From the NCBI GenBank assembly GCA_030425685.1, contig JAUIAD010000008.1:62001-126000 (forward strand): a DNA stretch of 64,000 nt, given 5' to 3'. The stretch is from Gammaproteobacteria bacterium (GTDB taxonomy: Bacteria; Pseudomonadota; Gammaproteobacteria; Coxiellales; Coxiellaceae). The notes beneath the pieces were generated by a model that did no database searches, was not told the origin of the DNA, and saw only the letters and a program-made list of their open reading frames with translations. The position numbers were made by a program, and so were the translations under genes. The stretch's first letter is position 1, and every line of letters begins with the position of its first letter. Below are positions 8,609-17,266 of the stretch, one piece after another.

Positions 8609-9682
8609 ATGAGTATATCACTAACGAAATATATCAAGCGATCAGTTACTTTGCTACTGATTACAGGTAGTGTTGCCGCTTACTTTGGTTTTACTTTGAA
8701 CCGTGCGCAAGCACAAAAGCCTGCTAAGACAGCGGTAAAGTCAGCTATTTTTGTCAAGGTAACACATGTTCAAAAAGAAGACATGCCTAGTTTTGTAGAT
8801 GCCCTGGGTAGTTTATCTGCTGTGCAAAAAGTGTCTATTAGCGCAGAGGTATCTGGCCGAATTACTGGCATTAACTTTAAAAATGGTCAACAAGTAGGTA
8901 AAGGTATGCCTATCGTGCAGTTGGATAATGGTAAGGCACAAGCCGATTATCAATCTGCTGTAACCGCATTGAAGTTAAGTCAGACAAAATATGATCGTTC
9001 TAAATCTTTGGTCAATGTGGCCATTTCAAAGCAAGAGCTGGCACAGCTGCAAGCCGATGTGCAAAGTAAGCAAGCTGATGTGAAGAAAGCACAAACCACC
9101 TTAAACCAAAAAGAGATTGTCGCGCCATTTGCGGGTGTGTTAGGCGCATTTAGCGTCAATGTGGGTGATTTTATCAATGCGGGCGATGATCTAGTGACGC
9201 TTGTAAATACCCAGCAATTACGTGTTGATTACAGTATTCCTGAAACCTATGTTCCTAAGCTTAAACTTGGCCAGTTAGTGCGGCTAACAGTTAGCGCTTA
9301 TCCGAATAAAGTCTTTTATGGCACAGTTACCTTTATCTCACCCACTATTGATGCTAGTACGCGTTCTGTATCCGTACAGGCGGTGGTATCCAACACGAAA
9401 GGCTTATTGTCTCCTGGGATGTTTGTTCGCGTTTCACAGCAAATTGACGTAACCAAAGGGGCGCTTACCATACCGGCGGATGCGGTGATGGCAGATGTTA
9501 AAGGTTATTATGTTTACAAAGTAATCAATGGGAAGGCTGTGCAAACCTATGTGACAGTGGGATCGCGCCAAAGTGAAAAAGCGCAGATCACCAAAGGTGT
9601 AACCTCAAGTGATGTTATTGTGCTGGCCGGGCAGCAAAAACTAAATGATGGTTCTAGTGTTAAAGTAATTGTCAAAACTTAA
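8609..9682 (+). CDS. RND efflux periplasmic adaptor (membrane fusion protein)
   Basis: A 357-aa AcrA/MexA-like adaptor that would link an inner-membrane RND pump to an outer-membrane channel. Residues 10-30 form an N-terminal anchor or signal, the VQKVSISAEVSGRITGINFKNGQQV segment is the first half of the lipoyl domain, a helical hairpin of moderate length follows (ALKLSQTKYDRSKSLV...QADVQSKQADVKKAQTTLNQ), then the second half of the lipoyl domain (EIVAPFAGVLGAFSVNVGDFINAG), the beta-barrel and membrane-proximal domains. No pump gene follows: the next 650 bp are repeats, then yheT. It could pair with a pump encoded elsewhere. It is not a close copy of the adaptor at 17247-18533. Confidence 0.92.
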   Translation: MSISLTKYIKRSVTLLLITGSVAAYFGFTLNRAQAQKPAKTAVKSAIFVKVTHVQKEDMPSFVDALGSLSAVQKVSISAEVSGRITGINFKNGQQVGKGMPIVQLDNGKAQADYQSAVTALKLSQTKYDRSKSLVNVAISKQELAQLQADVQSKQADVKKAQTTLNQKEIVAPFAGVLGAFSVNVGDFINAGDDLVTLVNTQQLRVDYSIPETYVPKLKLGQLVRLTVSAYPNKVFYGTVTFISPTIDASTRSVSVQAVVSNTKGLLSPGMFVRVSQQIDVTKGALTIPADAVMADVKGYYVYKVINGKAVQTYVTVGSRQSEKAQITKGVTSSDVIVLAGQQKLNDGSSVKVIVKT

Positions 9683-9802
9683 GTTTTGTTAAAAGTAAAA
9701 ACAGTTGTTAGAACTGATACCATCCTGACATTAAACCTGTGTCTTGTGCATAAACCATGGTGCTCAAAGCGACCAGCAATTACACTCTACACAAATCCCT
9801 GA

Positions 9803-9857
9803 GCGCTTTTCTGAAAGTGTGAAAAACTAGCAGAAGGAAAGAAGGGTCTTTTGCGTC
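9803..9857 (+). repeat. Single-arm copy of a large palindromic element
   Basis: Contains AGTGTGAAAAACTAGCAG and then GGAAAGAAGGGTCTTTTGC. The same two blocks in the same order occur, on the opposite strand, in the right arm of the hairpin element at 30458-30568 and its flank. Here the second arm is absent. Confidence 0.75.
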
Positions 9858-9921
9858 GGGGCATAACCGTACTCGTAGCAGCTTAAGATCTCTTGATGCA
9901 ACAGCCATGCCGACAAGATCT

Positions 9922-10096
9922 GTAAGAGCTTAGCCTATGGATAGGCGGTCCCATTTGTGGCCAATCTTCCGCGTAAAATGCTTTCAAAGTGCGAGCTGAC
10001 ACAAGTTCGCTGCGCGCTTTGAAAGCATTTTACGCGAAACCTTGGCTCACAAATGGAACCGCGCAGTACATAAAGTCATATACCCTGAACTGTTAC
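9922..10096. mobile_element. 175-bp MITE, copy 1, with 8-bp target duplication
   Basis: A non-coding palindromic element whose ends are GTAAGAGCTTAGCCTATGGA and, as reverse complement, GTAACAGTTCAGGGTATATG. Internally CGCGTAAAATGCTTTCAAAG is repeated in inverted orientation around a short loop, and CATTTGTGGCCAA mirrors TTGGCTCACAAATG. It is flanked on both sides by CAAGATCT (9914-9921 and 10097-10104), an 8-bp target-site duplication. A near-identical 175-bp copy lies at 35923-36097. Termini beginning GTAA and 8-bp duplications fit a derivative of an IS66-type element (family knowledge, not proven here). It carries no transposase. Confidence 0.92.
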
Positions 10097-10339
10097 CAAG
10101 ATCTCAGCTTTCGTTGGAGTTTGGGGTAACATTTTTGAGTCAGTGCCGTTTTATCTTTTGCTCATCGCCTTAAAAAAAGCGCTGTTCTTTGCCATTATTT
10201 TGGCAAGTAAGAAGATTTTTTTACCAGACCGCTGTAATCCGTTAAAAAAAATACATTTTTAGGCAGGGTTCAGATTTATGGTCTACACTGATTATTGAGG
10301 GATGATAATTTTCAATAAGTTGAATGGTGTTCTTGCTAG
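10097..10339. other. Non-coding stretch upstream of yheT
   Basis: No supported gene. The stretch is AT-rich and contains a run TTAAAAAAAATACATTTTT near 10240 and presumably the yheT promoter. The whole gap from 9683 to 10339 holds only the single-arm repeat, the MITE and this sequence. Confidence 0.5.
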
Positions 10340-11293
10340 ATGGAAAAAAAACAAACAAATCGTTTTTGTCCGCCATGGTGGCTTAGAAACCCCCATATAC
10401 AATCTTGTTTAAATACCGTTATCCGTCCAAGCTTCAAAGAAATTATCGAATGGGAACAGCTTGAGTTGCCTGATGGTGATTTTGTTGACCTATGTTGGGC
10501 AGGGAAGCCGGGTAATCCTATTGTTATTTTGTTACATGGGTTAGAAGGCTCCGTTCGTTCTCCTTATATTCAATTTATGTTAAACGCATTGGTTGAAGAT
10601 AATAAACGTGTTGTGGTGATGCATTTTCGTGGCTGTAGTGGGCGTCCTAATCGTTTGTCACGTAGTTACCATGCTAGTGACTATCACGACTTGGCAGCGC
10701 TCGTAACCATTTTAAAAGAGCGTTATCCAAAGGTGCCTTTGCGGGCTGTGGGTTTTTCGATGGGTGGGAATGTGTTGTTGCACTATCTCCATCTTCATCC
10801 TAAAGCGCCCATTGAATCAGCGGTGGTGGTGTCGATTCCTTTTGAATTGGACAAATGCATTGATCACCTTCCATTTTTTTATGCGCGTAACTTACTGAGA
10901 ACAATGAAGCGCAAGATGACCGATAAAATTAAATCAGGCTATGCGATGCCGGTTAGTATGAATGATTTGAAAAGTGTTAAACACTTTCGTGAATTTGATA
11001 ATTACATCACCGCGCCAATGAATGGTTTTGAGAATGCCCAGGATTATTATGAGCGTTCAACCGTTCGACATTTTCTTAAAGATATCCAACAAAAACTTCT
11101 TATCATTCACGCTAAAGATGACCCGCTTATTCCAGCGCTCTCGGTGCCAAGTATCAAAGAGCTATCGCCAACGACCTTGTTTGATCTTTTTGAGTCGGGT
11201 GGGCATATGGGATTTCTGCATGGGCAATATCCGTGGAAAGTTGAATATTGGCTGCAAGACCGAATTCTGGATTTTTTAGATAAGTCTGTATAA
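10340..11293 (+). CDS. yheT: YheT-family alpha/beta hydrolase
   Basis: A 317-aa cytosolic hydrolase of the YheT/ABHD1-3-like family. PPWWLRNPHIQS at the N-terminus is the family signature. VILLHGLEGSVRSPYIQ supplies the oxyanion-hole HGLEG, GFSMGGN holds the nucleophile Ser (near residue 142), HAKDDPLIP carries the acidic residue, and GGHMGF the catalytic His. Eukaryotic relatives are lipases or acyltransferase-like; the bacterial substrate is unknown. ATG at 10340 gives the family-typical start. The next gene begins 24 bp downstream, so the two may be co-transcribed. Confidence 0.92.
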   Translation: MEKKQTNRFCPPWWLRNPHIQSCLNTVIRPSFKEIIEWEQLELPDGDFVDLCWAGKPGNPIVILLHGLEGSVRSPYIQFMLNALVEDNKRVVVMHFRGCSGRPNRLSRSYHASDYHDLAALVTILKERYPKVPLRAVGFSMGGNVLLHYLHLHPKAPIESAVVVSIPFELDKCIDHLPFFYARNLLRTMKRKMTDKIKSGYAMPVSMNDLKSVKHFREFDNYITAPMNGFENAQDYYERSTVRHFLKDIQQKLLIIHAKDDPLIPALSVPSIKELSPTTLFDLFESGGHMGFLHGQYPWKVEYWLQDRILDFLDKSV

Positions 11294-11317
11294 AATTATA
11301 CTAGCGTTATTTAACTA

Positions 11318-12463
11318 TTGGATGAGGGCATCATTTTGCTGCTTGATGTTAAGAAATATAATTTTCCTGGGGCTATACTCAGCGTCTGCAAGGCAGGTAA
11401 AACGATTGAGCATCAAACCGCTGGCTATAGCGATGTCTCCGCCAATAAAGCCGTATCAAGTGATTTACTTATTCAAAATGGTCGCATAACACGTTTATTT
11501 ACGGCAGCCATTCTGTTGCGCTTAGTTGATAATGGAGCCTTGGATTTAGAAGCGCCATTGGAATTGGTGGCGAAACGGCATCAACAAGACAGTGGCGTTT
11601 TAAAGCTGATTGTCACGCAATACCCTTATTTAAAACCAATTACCATCCGTGAGCTGTTAAACCATACCAGTGGAATTCCAGGGTATGATAAAACGGCAGT
11701 GTATGAGAAGCGCTTTGCGAAAAATCCAAAAAAAGTATGGCAGGCTGAGGGTTATTTGGACTTGATTACCGGTACAGGGATACGTTATCAATCCGGGTAT
11801 AATATGCCCGTGCGTGGTTTTTTTGGTGATTCAGCGACGAATTATATTCTTGCCGGGTTGGTGATGGAAGCTGTGGCAGGTAAACGAACGTCGCAAAATA
11901 TGAGTGAGCTGTTTTTACAGTTTAAAATGAAAGATACGTTTTACTTTCCTTATGGAATTCTTAACGAAGATCTCTTGCCGCGTCTTATGCATGGCTATTT
12001 GCCGGTGTCGCACCCGCATGCTGATGCTTTTTCAAAACTACCTATTAATACTTATAACAATAACCGTGAATTACAGGTCTATGATGTCACTAGCGCCTAT
12101 AATTTCAATGGGCTGGGTAATTCAGCAACGGTATCAACAACATCTGATTTGATTCGATTTATGAGATTGCTAATGAACTGTGATGTGGTGCAGGGCAGTT
12201 TTAAAAGTTTATTTACGACCGTTCCTGTTAGCGCTAAAAAAGATGGTGTTATTGACCAGTATGGCTTAGGTATTTATAAGACAATTATGCCAAAATACGG
12301 TGAAATTGTTTGGTCGGTGGGTAATAGCTATGGTTATGCGGTGTTGCTTGCGCATGCACTGGAAAAAGATATTACTTTCGTTTTGGCTTTAAATGCTAGC
12401 CGTCAAAAAATTAATTTACATAACAGTGGGATAGTCGCTAACGTTCTAGCTAATCTTCTCTAG
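11318..12463 (+). CDS. Beta-lactamase/PBP-fold protein lacking its catalytic residues
   Basis: The 381-aa product follows the class C beta-lactamase/serine hydrolase fold (LLNHTSGIPGYD, TNYILAGLVMEAV), but the motifs that define the enzyme are changed. Where relatives have GSVTKxFTA, it reads GRITRLFTA, so both nucleophile Ser and general-base Lys are Arg. Where relatives have YSNTNY, it reads DSATNY. The C-terminal HGG-type motif reads WSVGNSYG. It has no signal peptide. The only start in frame near the 5' end is TTG at 11318 with no clear ribosome-binding site, so the N-terminus may be truncated. It is either a pseudoenzyme or a decaying gene. Linked to yheT by a 24-bp gap. Confidence 0.8.
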   Translation: MDEGIILLLDVKKYNFPGAILSVCKAGKTIEHQTAGYSDVSANKAVSSDLLIQNGRITRLFTAAILLRLVDNGALDLEAPLELVAKRHQQDSGVLKLIVTQYPYLKPITIRELLNHTSGIPGYDKTAVYEKRFAKNPKKVWQAEGYLDLITGTGIRYQSGYNMPVRGFFGDSATNYILAGLVMEAVAGKRTSQNMSELFLQFKMKDTFYFPYGILNEDLLPRLMHGYLPVSHPHADAFSKLPINTYNNNRELQVYDVTSAYNFNGLGNSATVSTTSDLIRFMRLLMNCDVVQGSFKSLFTTVPVSAKKDGVIDQYGLGIYKTIMPKYGEIVWSVGNSYGYAVLLAHALEKDITFVLALNASRQKINLHNSGIVANVLANLL

Positions 12464-12545
12464 CCCCGATTCTTGCTTTGACCCTTTAATATCCTCTTAA
12501 TTCTAGTATGTTACCTTTTGTGTATGCAAAGTTGGAGGTATAGAA

Positions 12546-14177
12546 ATGCGTGTGGCTGATAAATTAACCGGTGATAAAGTAGCAGATGAGAAAGAGATTC
12601 GCTATCAACAAAAGTTAGACAGACGTAGAAAATTACTGCATATAGAGTATGCTCAGTTGGCTAGATTTGAGTTTTCCGGGCCGCAATTAAAAGAGCTTAG
12701 GGAGATATATGCGCTAATTACAGTTCAAAGTGTAGAGGTATCGCAGATTTTACAAGGTGGAGGTGAGTCATATCAGTTTTCACAGTTAGATGATCAGGTA
12801 TTGTCTTTAGATAGGCGTCTTGCTTATTGCCGTAAGGATGTTTTTAATTTCTTTAAAGGTATTTGTAACAGGGTCCATAAGTTTTGTGAAGAAAATAGAG
12901 GTAACAAGCAATTTGAACACGATATTATGGAGCTTCATGAGCTTTTGGAGAAAACAAAAGTTAATCCATTGGCTAGTCAAAGTGATAAAAGAATATTGAC
13001 GAATTTTCAAGAAAGACTTGGTAAGGGTATGGAAGCATTATATGGAGGTTATAAAAATTTTCATGTTCTCCAAATTATAGGTGATGTGCGTGCTAAGATA
13101 AGAAACGCTTTAGATAGACGGGCAAAAGGCTTTGAAATGTTTCTTGAGGAAAGGCAAAAAAATGATTTATCAGGAAGTCCTATGTCCCTACTTAGCTTGT
13201 CAATAGCCCAGTCTGCTTTTGCAAAAGCAACTGATATTGATGGTTTGCTTAAGGCCTACAAAAACCAGTTAACTAAAGAGGTGGAAAAGATGCTGGCAAT
13301 TCTTGCGCTGGCAAACGATTCATCGTTTCGAGCTGAAATTTCCAAGGTGATGGGGCGACTAACGTTATCGGAAGAAGAGCAGAAAGCATCTTTTTCTAGG
13401 GTGTTAGGAAAAACAGAAGGGGAAATTGCCAATGCCTTAGCTTTTGCAGATGGCGCAGATCTTTCCTTATTGCCACCTAAATACCAAGATAAATACTTAC
13501 AGCAAGCAAAAGAATATAATTCTAGCCAGCGATTGGCCGCTTATAGTGGGCCAGAATTTTTTACTGCTAAGAAAAGCTTAGAAAAGAGCGGTATTAGACT
13601 CGAAAGTAAGCGTGACTATACTATTTCTGATGAAGATAAGACCATTGTTGAGGCGGTAGGTGTTTTATTGGCTGACAATAATTTGCCACAGATGATGGCA
13701 GACTATAAATGTTACGACAAGCGAATAGGTGTTTATAAATTTATGCTAAAGGAAGAAAAACGAATAGAGGAAAAGAGTTTGCAAGCGTTGGCAGAAAACG
13801 GGGATGGAAAAGAGTCTAAGGATGAGATTGATGCGCAAAGGATAAGAATAAAGGAGGCGGCATTTGAACGATGTATGGAAATCAATAAGCAAATAGATGC
13901 GGAGCAAGTACGGTTGGCAGCAGTATTGGAACCCTTGCAACAAGTAGGACGCAATATTGCCATTGTAGTGGAAAAATTAGCTTCTAACGATATTAAAAGA
14001 TCATTGGGTGACGTTATTTCGCAGTCGTATTTGTCAAGGTTGATTTTGCTAACCATGGTGACCCCAGAGCTGCTGAAAGCGAGGGGTTTTGGCAGCGAGC
14101 ATTGCAATGGAGGCGTCATGGATAAAGAAGGTAAAAAGCGCAAGGCAAGCGTTAATTTATCTATGGGTGGTTATTAG
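12546..14177 (+). CDS. Hypothetical 543-aa helical protein
   Basis: Not recognised. The protein is long, charged and almost entirely helical, with probable coiled-coil stretches (KEIRYQQKLDRRRKLLHIEYAQL near 16-38; MLKEEKRIEEKSLQALAEN near 398; RIRIKEAAFERCMEINKQIDAEQVRLAAVLEPLQQ near 430-465). It has no signal peptide or membrane helix. The end is basic and polar (MDKEGKKRKASVNLSMGGY). ATG at 12546 is preceded by a strong GGAGG at 12535-12539. It converges on the RND pump gene with a 4-bp overlap of the coding ends. It resembles, in style only, the other orphan proteins at 3482, 18812 and 34423; a type IV effector role is conceivable but unproven. Confidence 0.8.
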   Translation: MRVADKLTGDKVADEKEIRYQQKLDRRRKLLHIEYAQLARFEFSGPQLKELREIYALITVQSVEVSQILQGGGESYQFSQLDDQVLSLDRRLAYCRKDVFNFFKGICNRVHKFCEENRGNKQFEHDIMELHELLEKTKVNPLASQSDKRILTNFQERLGKGMEALYGGYKNFHVLQIIGDVRAKIRNALDRRAKGFEMFLEERQKNDLSGSPMSLLSLSIAQSAFAKATDIDGLLKAYKNQLTKEVEKMLAILALANDSSFRAEISKVMGRLTLSEEEQKASFSRVLGKTEGEIANALAFADGADLSLLPPKYQDKYLQQAKEYNSSQRLAAYSGPEFFTAKKSLEKSGIRLESKRDYTISDEDKTIVEAVGVLLADNNLPQMMADYKCYDKRIGVYKFMLKEEKRIEEKSLQALAENGDGKESKDEIDAQRIRIKEAAFERCMEINKQIDAEQVRLAAVLEPLQQVGRNIAIVVEKLASNDIKRSLGDVISQSYLSRLILLTMVTPELLKARGFGSEHCNGGVMDKEGKKRKASVNLSMGGY

Positions 14178-17100
14178 GTTTGTTTTTTACGTTTATTATT
14201 GCTGCGATGTTCATATAGGTAGAGCATAGACGGCACAAGAATTAATATTAAACCCGTAGCAAGCATTAAACCAAAAACAATCGAAACCGCCATCGGTATA
14301 AGAAATTGTGCTTGCAATGAAGTCTCAAATAACAGGGGTAGTAGACCGGCAATAGTGGTAATAGAGGTTAGGATGACAGGGCGCAGACGTTGACACGCGG
14401 CGTCAATAATCGATTGGCGAAAAGGTGTATCATAGTGCCGCAATTTTTTATAGCGGTTAATTAAAATAATTGAATCGTTAATAACAATACCCGAAAGCCC
14501 GAATAAACCAAATAAAGATAAAATAGTTACATCAATGCCCATAAAAATATGGCCCCAAATAGCGCCCACCAACCCTAAGGGAATAATAGCCATAATTAAC
14601 AGTGGCCAACCATAGGATGAGAAAGTCCACGCAAGAATAATATAAATAAGCGTTAGAGCAATCACTAGCCCGTAGAGCATATCGTCAATGGTTTCTGCTT
14701 GCTCTTCCGCGCGGCCACCAAAGGCGACTTTAACATCGTATTTCTTTTTTAGTTCAGGAATGACTTTTTGATTTAACGCTTGCAAAATTTCATTGGTGTT
14801 ACTGACTTTGGCATCAACATCTGCAGTGATTTGTACTGTCAATTTGGAGTCGCGATGAGTCAGTTCATCAAAGCCGCGTGAGGTTTTTAAGGAGACCACG
14901 CTGCCAAGGGGAACAATATTTTTATTGGGTGTCACAATGGGGAGGCTTTCTAAGATGCCTGTTTGGTAGCGTTCGCTATTCGGTAGCATAATGCGAACTT
15001 CGATTTCATCATTGGGCTCATGGAAAATTTGCACCACTTTTCCATTAAAAGCAGCGCGCAGTTGCTTGCCGACTTCAGCATTTGTTAATTGCAGTGCGTG
15101 TGCTTGAGAGTTTAAAGTGTAGAGAATATGATTTTTACCAAAGGGAAGGTCGTCAGTAACGTTACTAACACCAGCCATGCTGTCTAGTATATTTCTTAGC
15201 TCTGTCGATGCTGTTTTTAATGATTGTAAATTATCTCCTGAGATGGCGATATCAATATCCCGTCCTGGCGGCCCAGCGCGCGGAGCTGAGATGGTGAAGC
15301 TTTCTAATCCTGCCGGTAATATAATATTATTTCGCCACGCTTGGATAAAGTCTTCATTAGTAAACCAGCGTTTATCAGCTGAAATCAATTCAATATTCAT
15401 TGATGCATATTGTTCGCCATGTTTGGAAAGGCCATCGCGTGAAACGGTGCTACGGTTTTGAAAGCTGGCATGGGCGACGACAACGGATTTCCCTCTTTTG
15501 CTAAGTTCATCGTTGGTTTTTATTAAGCTATTTTCTAAGCTTTGCAAGAAAGCTTTGGTTACTTTTTCGGGCGTACCAGCAGCAAATTGCGCATTAACCT
15601 GAATACGTGTCCCTTCCGGGGCGGGGAAAAAATTAAATTTAAGATGGCCTGATAATACAATGCCAAGCGTAATAATAATTAGGCCAAAAGAGATGCTAAT
15701 AGCATACCAAGCATGGTTTAAGGTGAAAGCAATAAAGCGGCGAAAATATTTTTCTCGAAATTGCATAAAATATTTTTGTAAAATAGGTTCGCGTGGTGAG
15801 AGCTTGTGCCCACTTTGATAGAGATGGCCGGGTAGTACCAAAAAGCACTCAATTAAAGAAGCGATAATGACACAGATGGCGATTAATGGAATATCAAAAA
15901 GAATTTGCCCAATGATACCGCCAACAATCATTAATGGTAAAAAGGCAGCAATGGTTGTTAATGAGGAAGCCATGATGGGCTGCACCATCATATGTGTGCC
16001 TTTCTTTACAGCTTCTAGCAATGGTGTTTTTTTCTGTAATTGCGAGAGTACTTCTTCGCCGACAACAATGGAGTCATCAATAATAATACCGAGTGTCATA
16101 ATCATGGCAAACAGGCTGACCATATTAATGCTGCCACCGATTAAATATAGTACCGCAATAGCCGCTAGAAAGGAGGCAGGAATACCAACAGCTACCCAGA
16201 ATGCGGTGCGTATATTAAGTAGTAAAAAGAGTAATAGTAAAATAAGTAATAAGCCCCAGAAGGCATTTTTAAGGAGCAAGTTGATGCGTTCTTTAATTAA
16301 TTTCCAGCTTTCAAAGTAAGGTGTGACACTAATGCCTTTGGGTAGTGTTGGGCGAATTTCTGCAAGCCATTTATTTAAAATCTTTGCGGAGGTTAGGGCG
16401 TTGCTATTTTCAGTGCGAAACAGGGTAAGTTCCACAGCTGGTTTTTCCTTGTAGCTAACGTGAGTCTGTGTGCTTTTCGCGCGACGCGTAATCGTAGCAA
16501 TATCGCCCAAACGAATTAAACGTCCTTGGTTATCATGAAGTATCGGTAGTTTTGCAAATCCTTTAACTGTACGTTTTTGATTTAAACCACGAAGCTCTTG
16601 TGCAACATCATGTTTACCAACACTGCCGGCAGGTATGTCGCGACTGTGATCACTGATCTGTCGAGCAATTTGTTCTAAGCTTACATGCAAGGAAGCTAAC
16701 TCTTTAGCGGGAACTTCAATAGCGATTTCCTGTTTGGGTAATCCTGTAATATTGATCTTGGCGATACCTTGATTCAGCAGTTCTCTTTCGAATTTATGAA
16801 TTAATGGTCTTAATTCATCTAGATTTTTACTGCCAGCAACAATTAAGCGCGCGACTTCTTCATAGGGAACAATTCTATTGATAATAGGTGGATCGGATTC
16901 TTCAGGTAAGTTTTTTACTTGGCTGACACGTTGCTTGACTTGGTCTAGCGCCTCAATCATGTCGGTGCCAGAGTTAAATTCAATTGTGATTTTCCCGCTG
17001 CCTAATCTACTGCGTGACGTTACCTTCTTAACATTATCAACATCGCGAATTTCATCTTCAATCGGTACAACAATGGCTCGTTCGATATCTTCAGCATTTG

Positions 17101-17266
17101 CCCCTGACCAATCAATGGTGACGTTAATAAAATTTAAATCAAACGTTGGCAGGAATTGTGTGTTTATTTTTGAAAGCGCAAAGGCACCGCCAATGATCAT
17201 GATTAGCATTAATAAATTAGCTGCAACGCGGTGCGTAGCGAAAAGTTCAATGAGACTTTTTCGCAT
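14174..17266 (-). CDS. RND efflux pump inner-membrane transporter (AcrB/HAE family)
   Basis: A 1030-aa proton-driven pump with the AcrB plan: TM1 (residues 12-32), a large periplasmic loop, TM2-6, a second periplasmic loop (about 550-850) and TM7-12. The TM4 stretch MIMTLGIIIDDSIVVGEEV holds the paired Asp of the proton relay, and the GLFGLSGIVINDSIILINRYK segment is the matching helix in the second half. The porter repeats FNSGTDMIEALDQVKQRV and PGRDIDIAISGDN are also typical. Its start overlaps the end of the adaptor gene by 20 bp, so the two are translationally coupled. No outer-membrane channel gene is nearby. The substrate is unknown. Confidence 0.95.
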   Translation of the reverse strand: MRKSLIELFATHRVAANLLMLIMIIGGAFALSKINTQFLPTFDLNFINVTIDWSGANAEDIERAIVVPIEDEIRDVDNVKKVTSRSRLGSGKITIEFNSGTDMIEALDQVKQRVSQVKNLPEESDPPIINRIVPYEEVARLIVAGSKNLDELRPLIHKFERELLNQGIAKINITGLPKQEIAIEVPAKELASLHVSLEQIARQISDHSRDIPAGSVGKHDVAQELRGLNQKRTVKGFAKLPILHDNQGRLIRLGDIATITRRAKSTQTHVSYKEKPAVELTLFRTENSNALTSAKILNKWLAEIRPTLPKGISVTPYFESWKLIKERINLLLKNAFWGLLLILLLLFLLLNIRTAFWVAVGIPASFLAAIAVLYLIGGSINMVSLFAMIMTLGIIIDDSIVVGEEVLSQLQKKTPLLEAVKKGTHMMVQPIMASSLTTIAAFLPLMIVGGIIGQILFDIPLIAICVIIASLIECFLVLPGHLYQSGHKLSPREPILQKYFMQFREKYFRRFIAFTLNHAWYAISISFGLIIITLGIVLSGHLKFNFFPAPEGTRIQVNAQFAAGTPEKVTKAFLQSLENSLIKTNDELSKRGKSVVVAHASFQNRSTVSRDGLSKHGEQYASMNIELISADKRWFTNEDFIQAWRNNIILPAGLESFTISAPRAGPPGRDIDIAISGDNLQSLKTASTELRNILDSMAGVSNVTDDLPFGKNHILYTLNSQAHALQLTNAEVGKQLRAAFNGKVVQIFHEPNDEIEVRIMLPNSERYQTGILESLPIVTPNKNIVPLGSVVSLKTSRGFDELTHRDSKLTVQITADVDAKVSNTNEILQALNQKVIPELKKKYDVKVAFGGRAEEQAETIDDMLYGLVIALTLIYIILAWTFSSYGWPLLIMAIIPLGLVGAIWGHIFMGIDVTILSLFGLFGLSGIVINDSIILINRYKKLRHYDTPFRQSIIDAACQRLRPVILTSITTIAGLLPLLFETSLQAQFLIPMAVSIVFGLMLATGLILILVPSMLYLYEHRSNNKRKKQT

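Noticed and set aside
15867-16319. 150-codon frame opposite the RND pump gene
   Set aside because: Mirror of the conserved pump sequence; the pump motifs on the minus strand are unambiguous.
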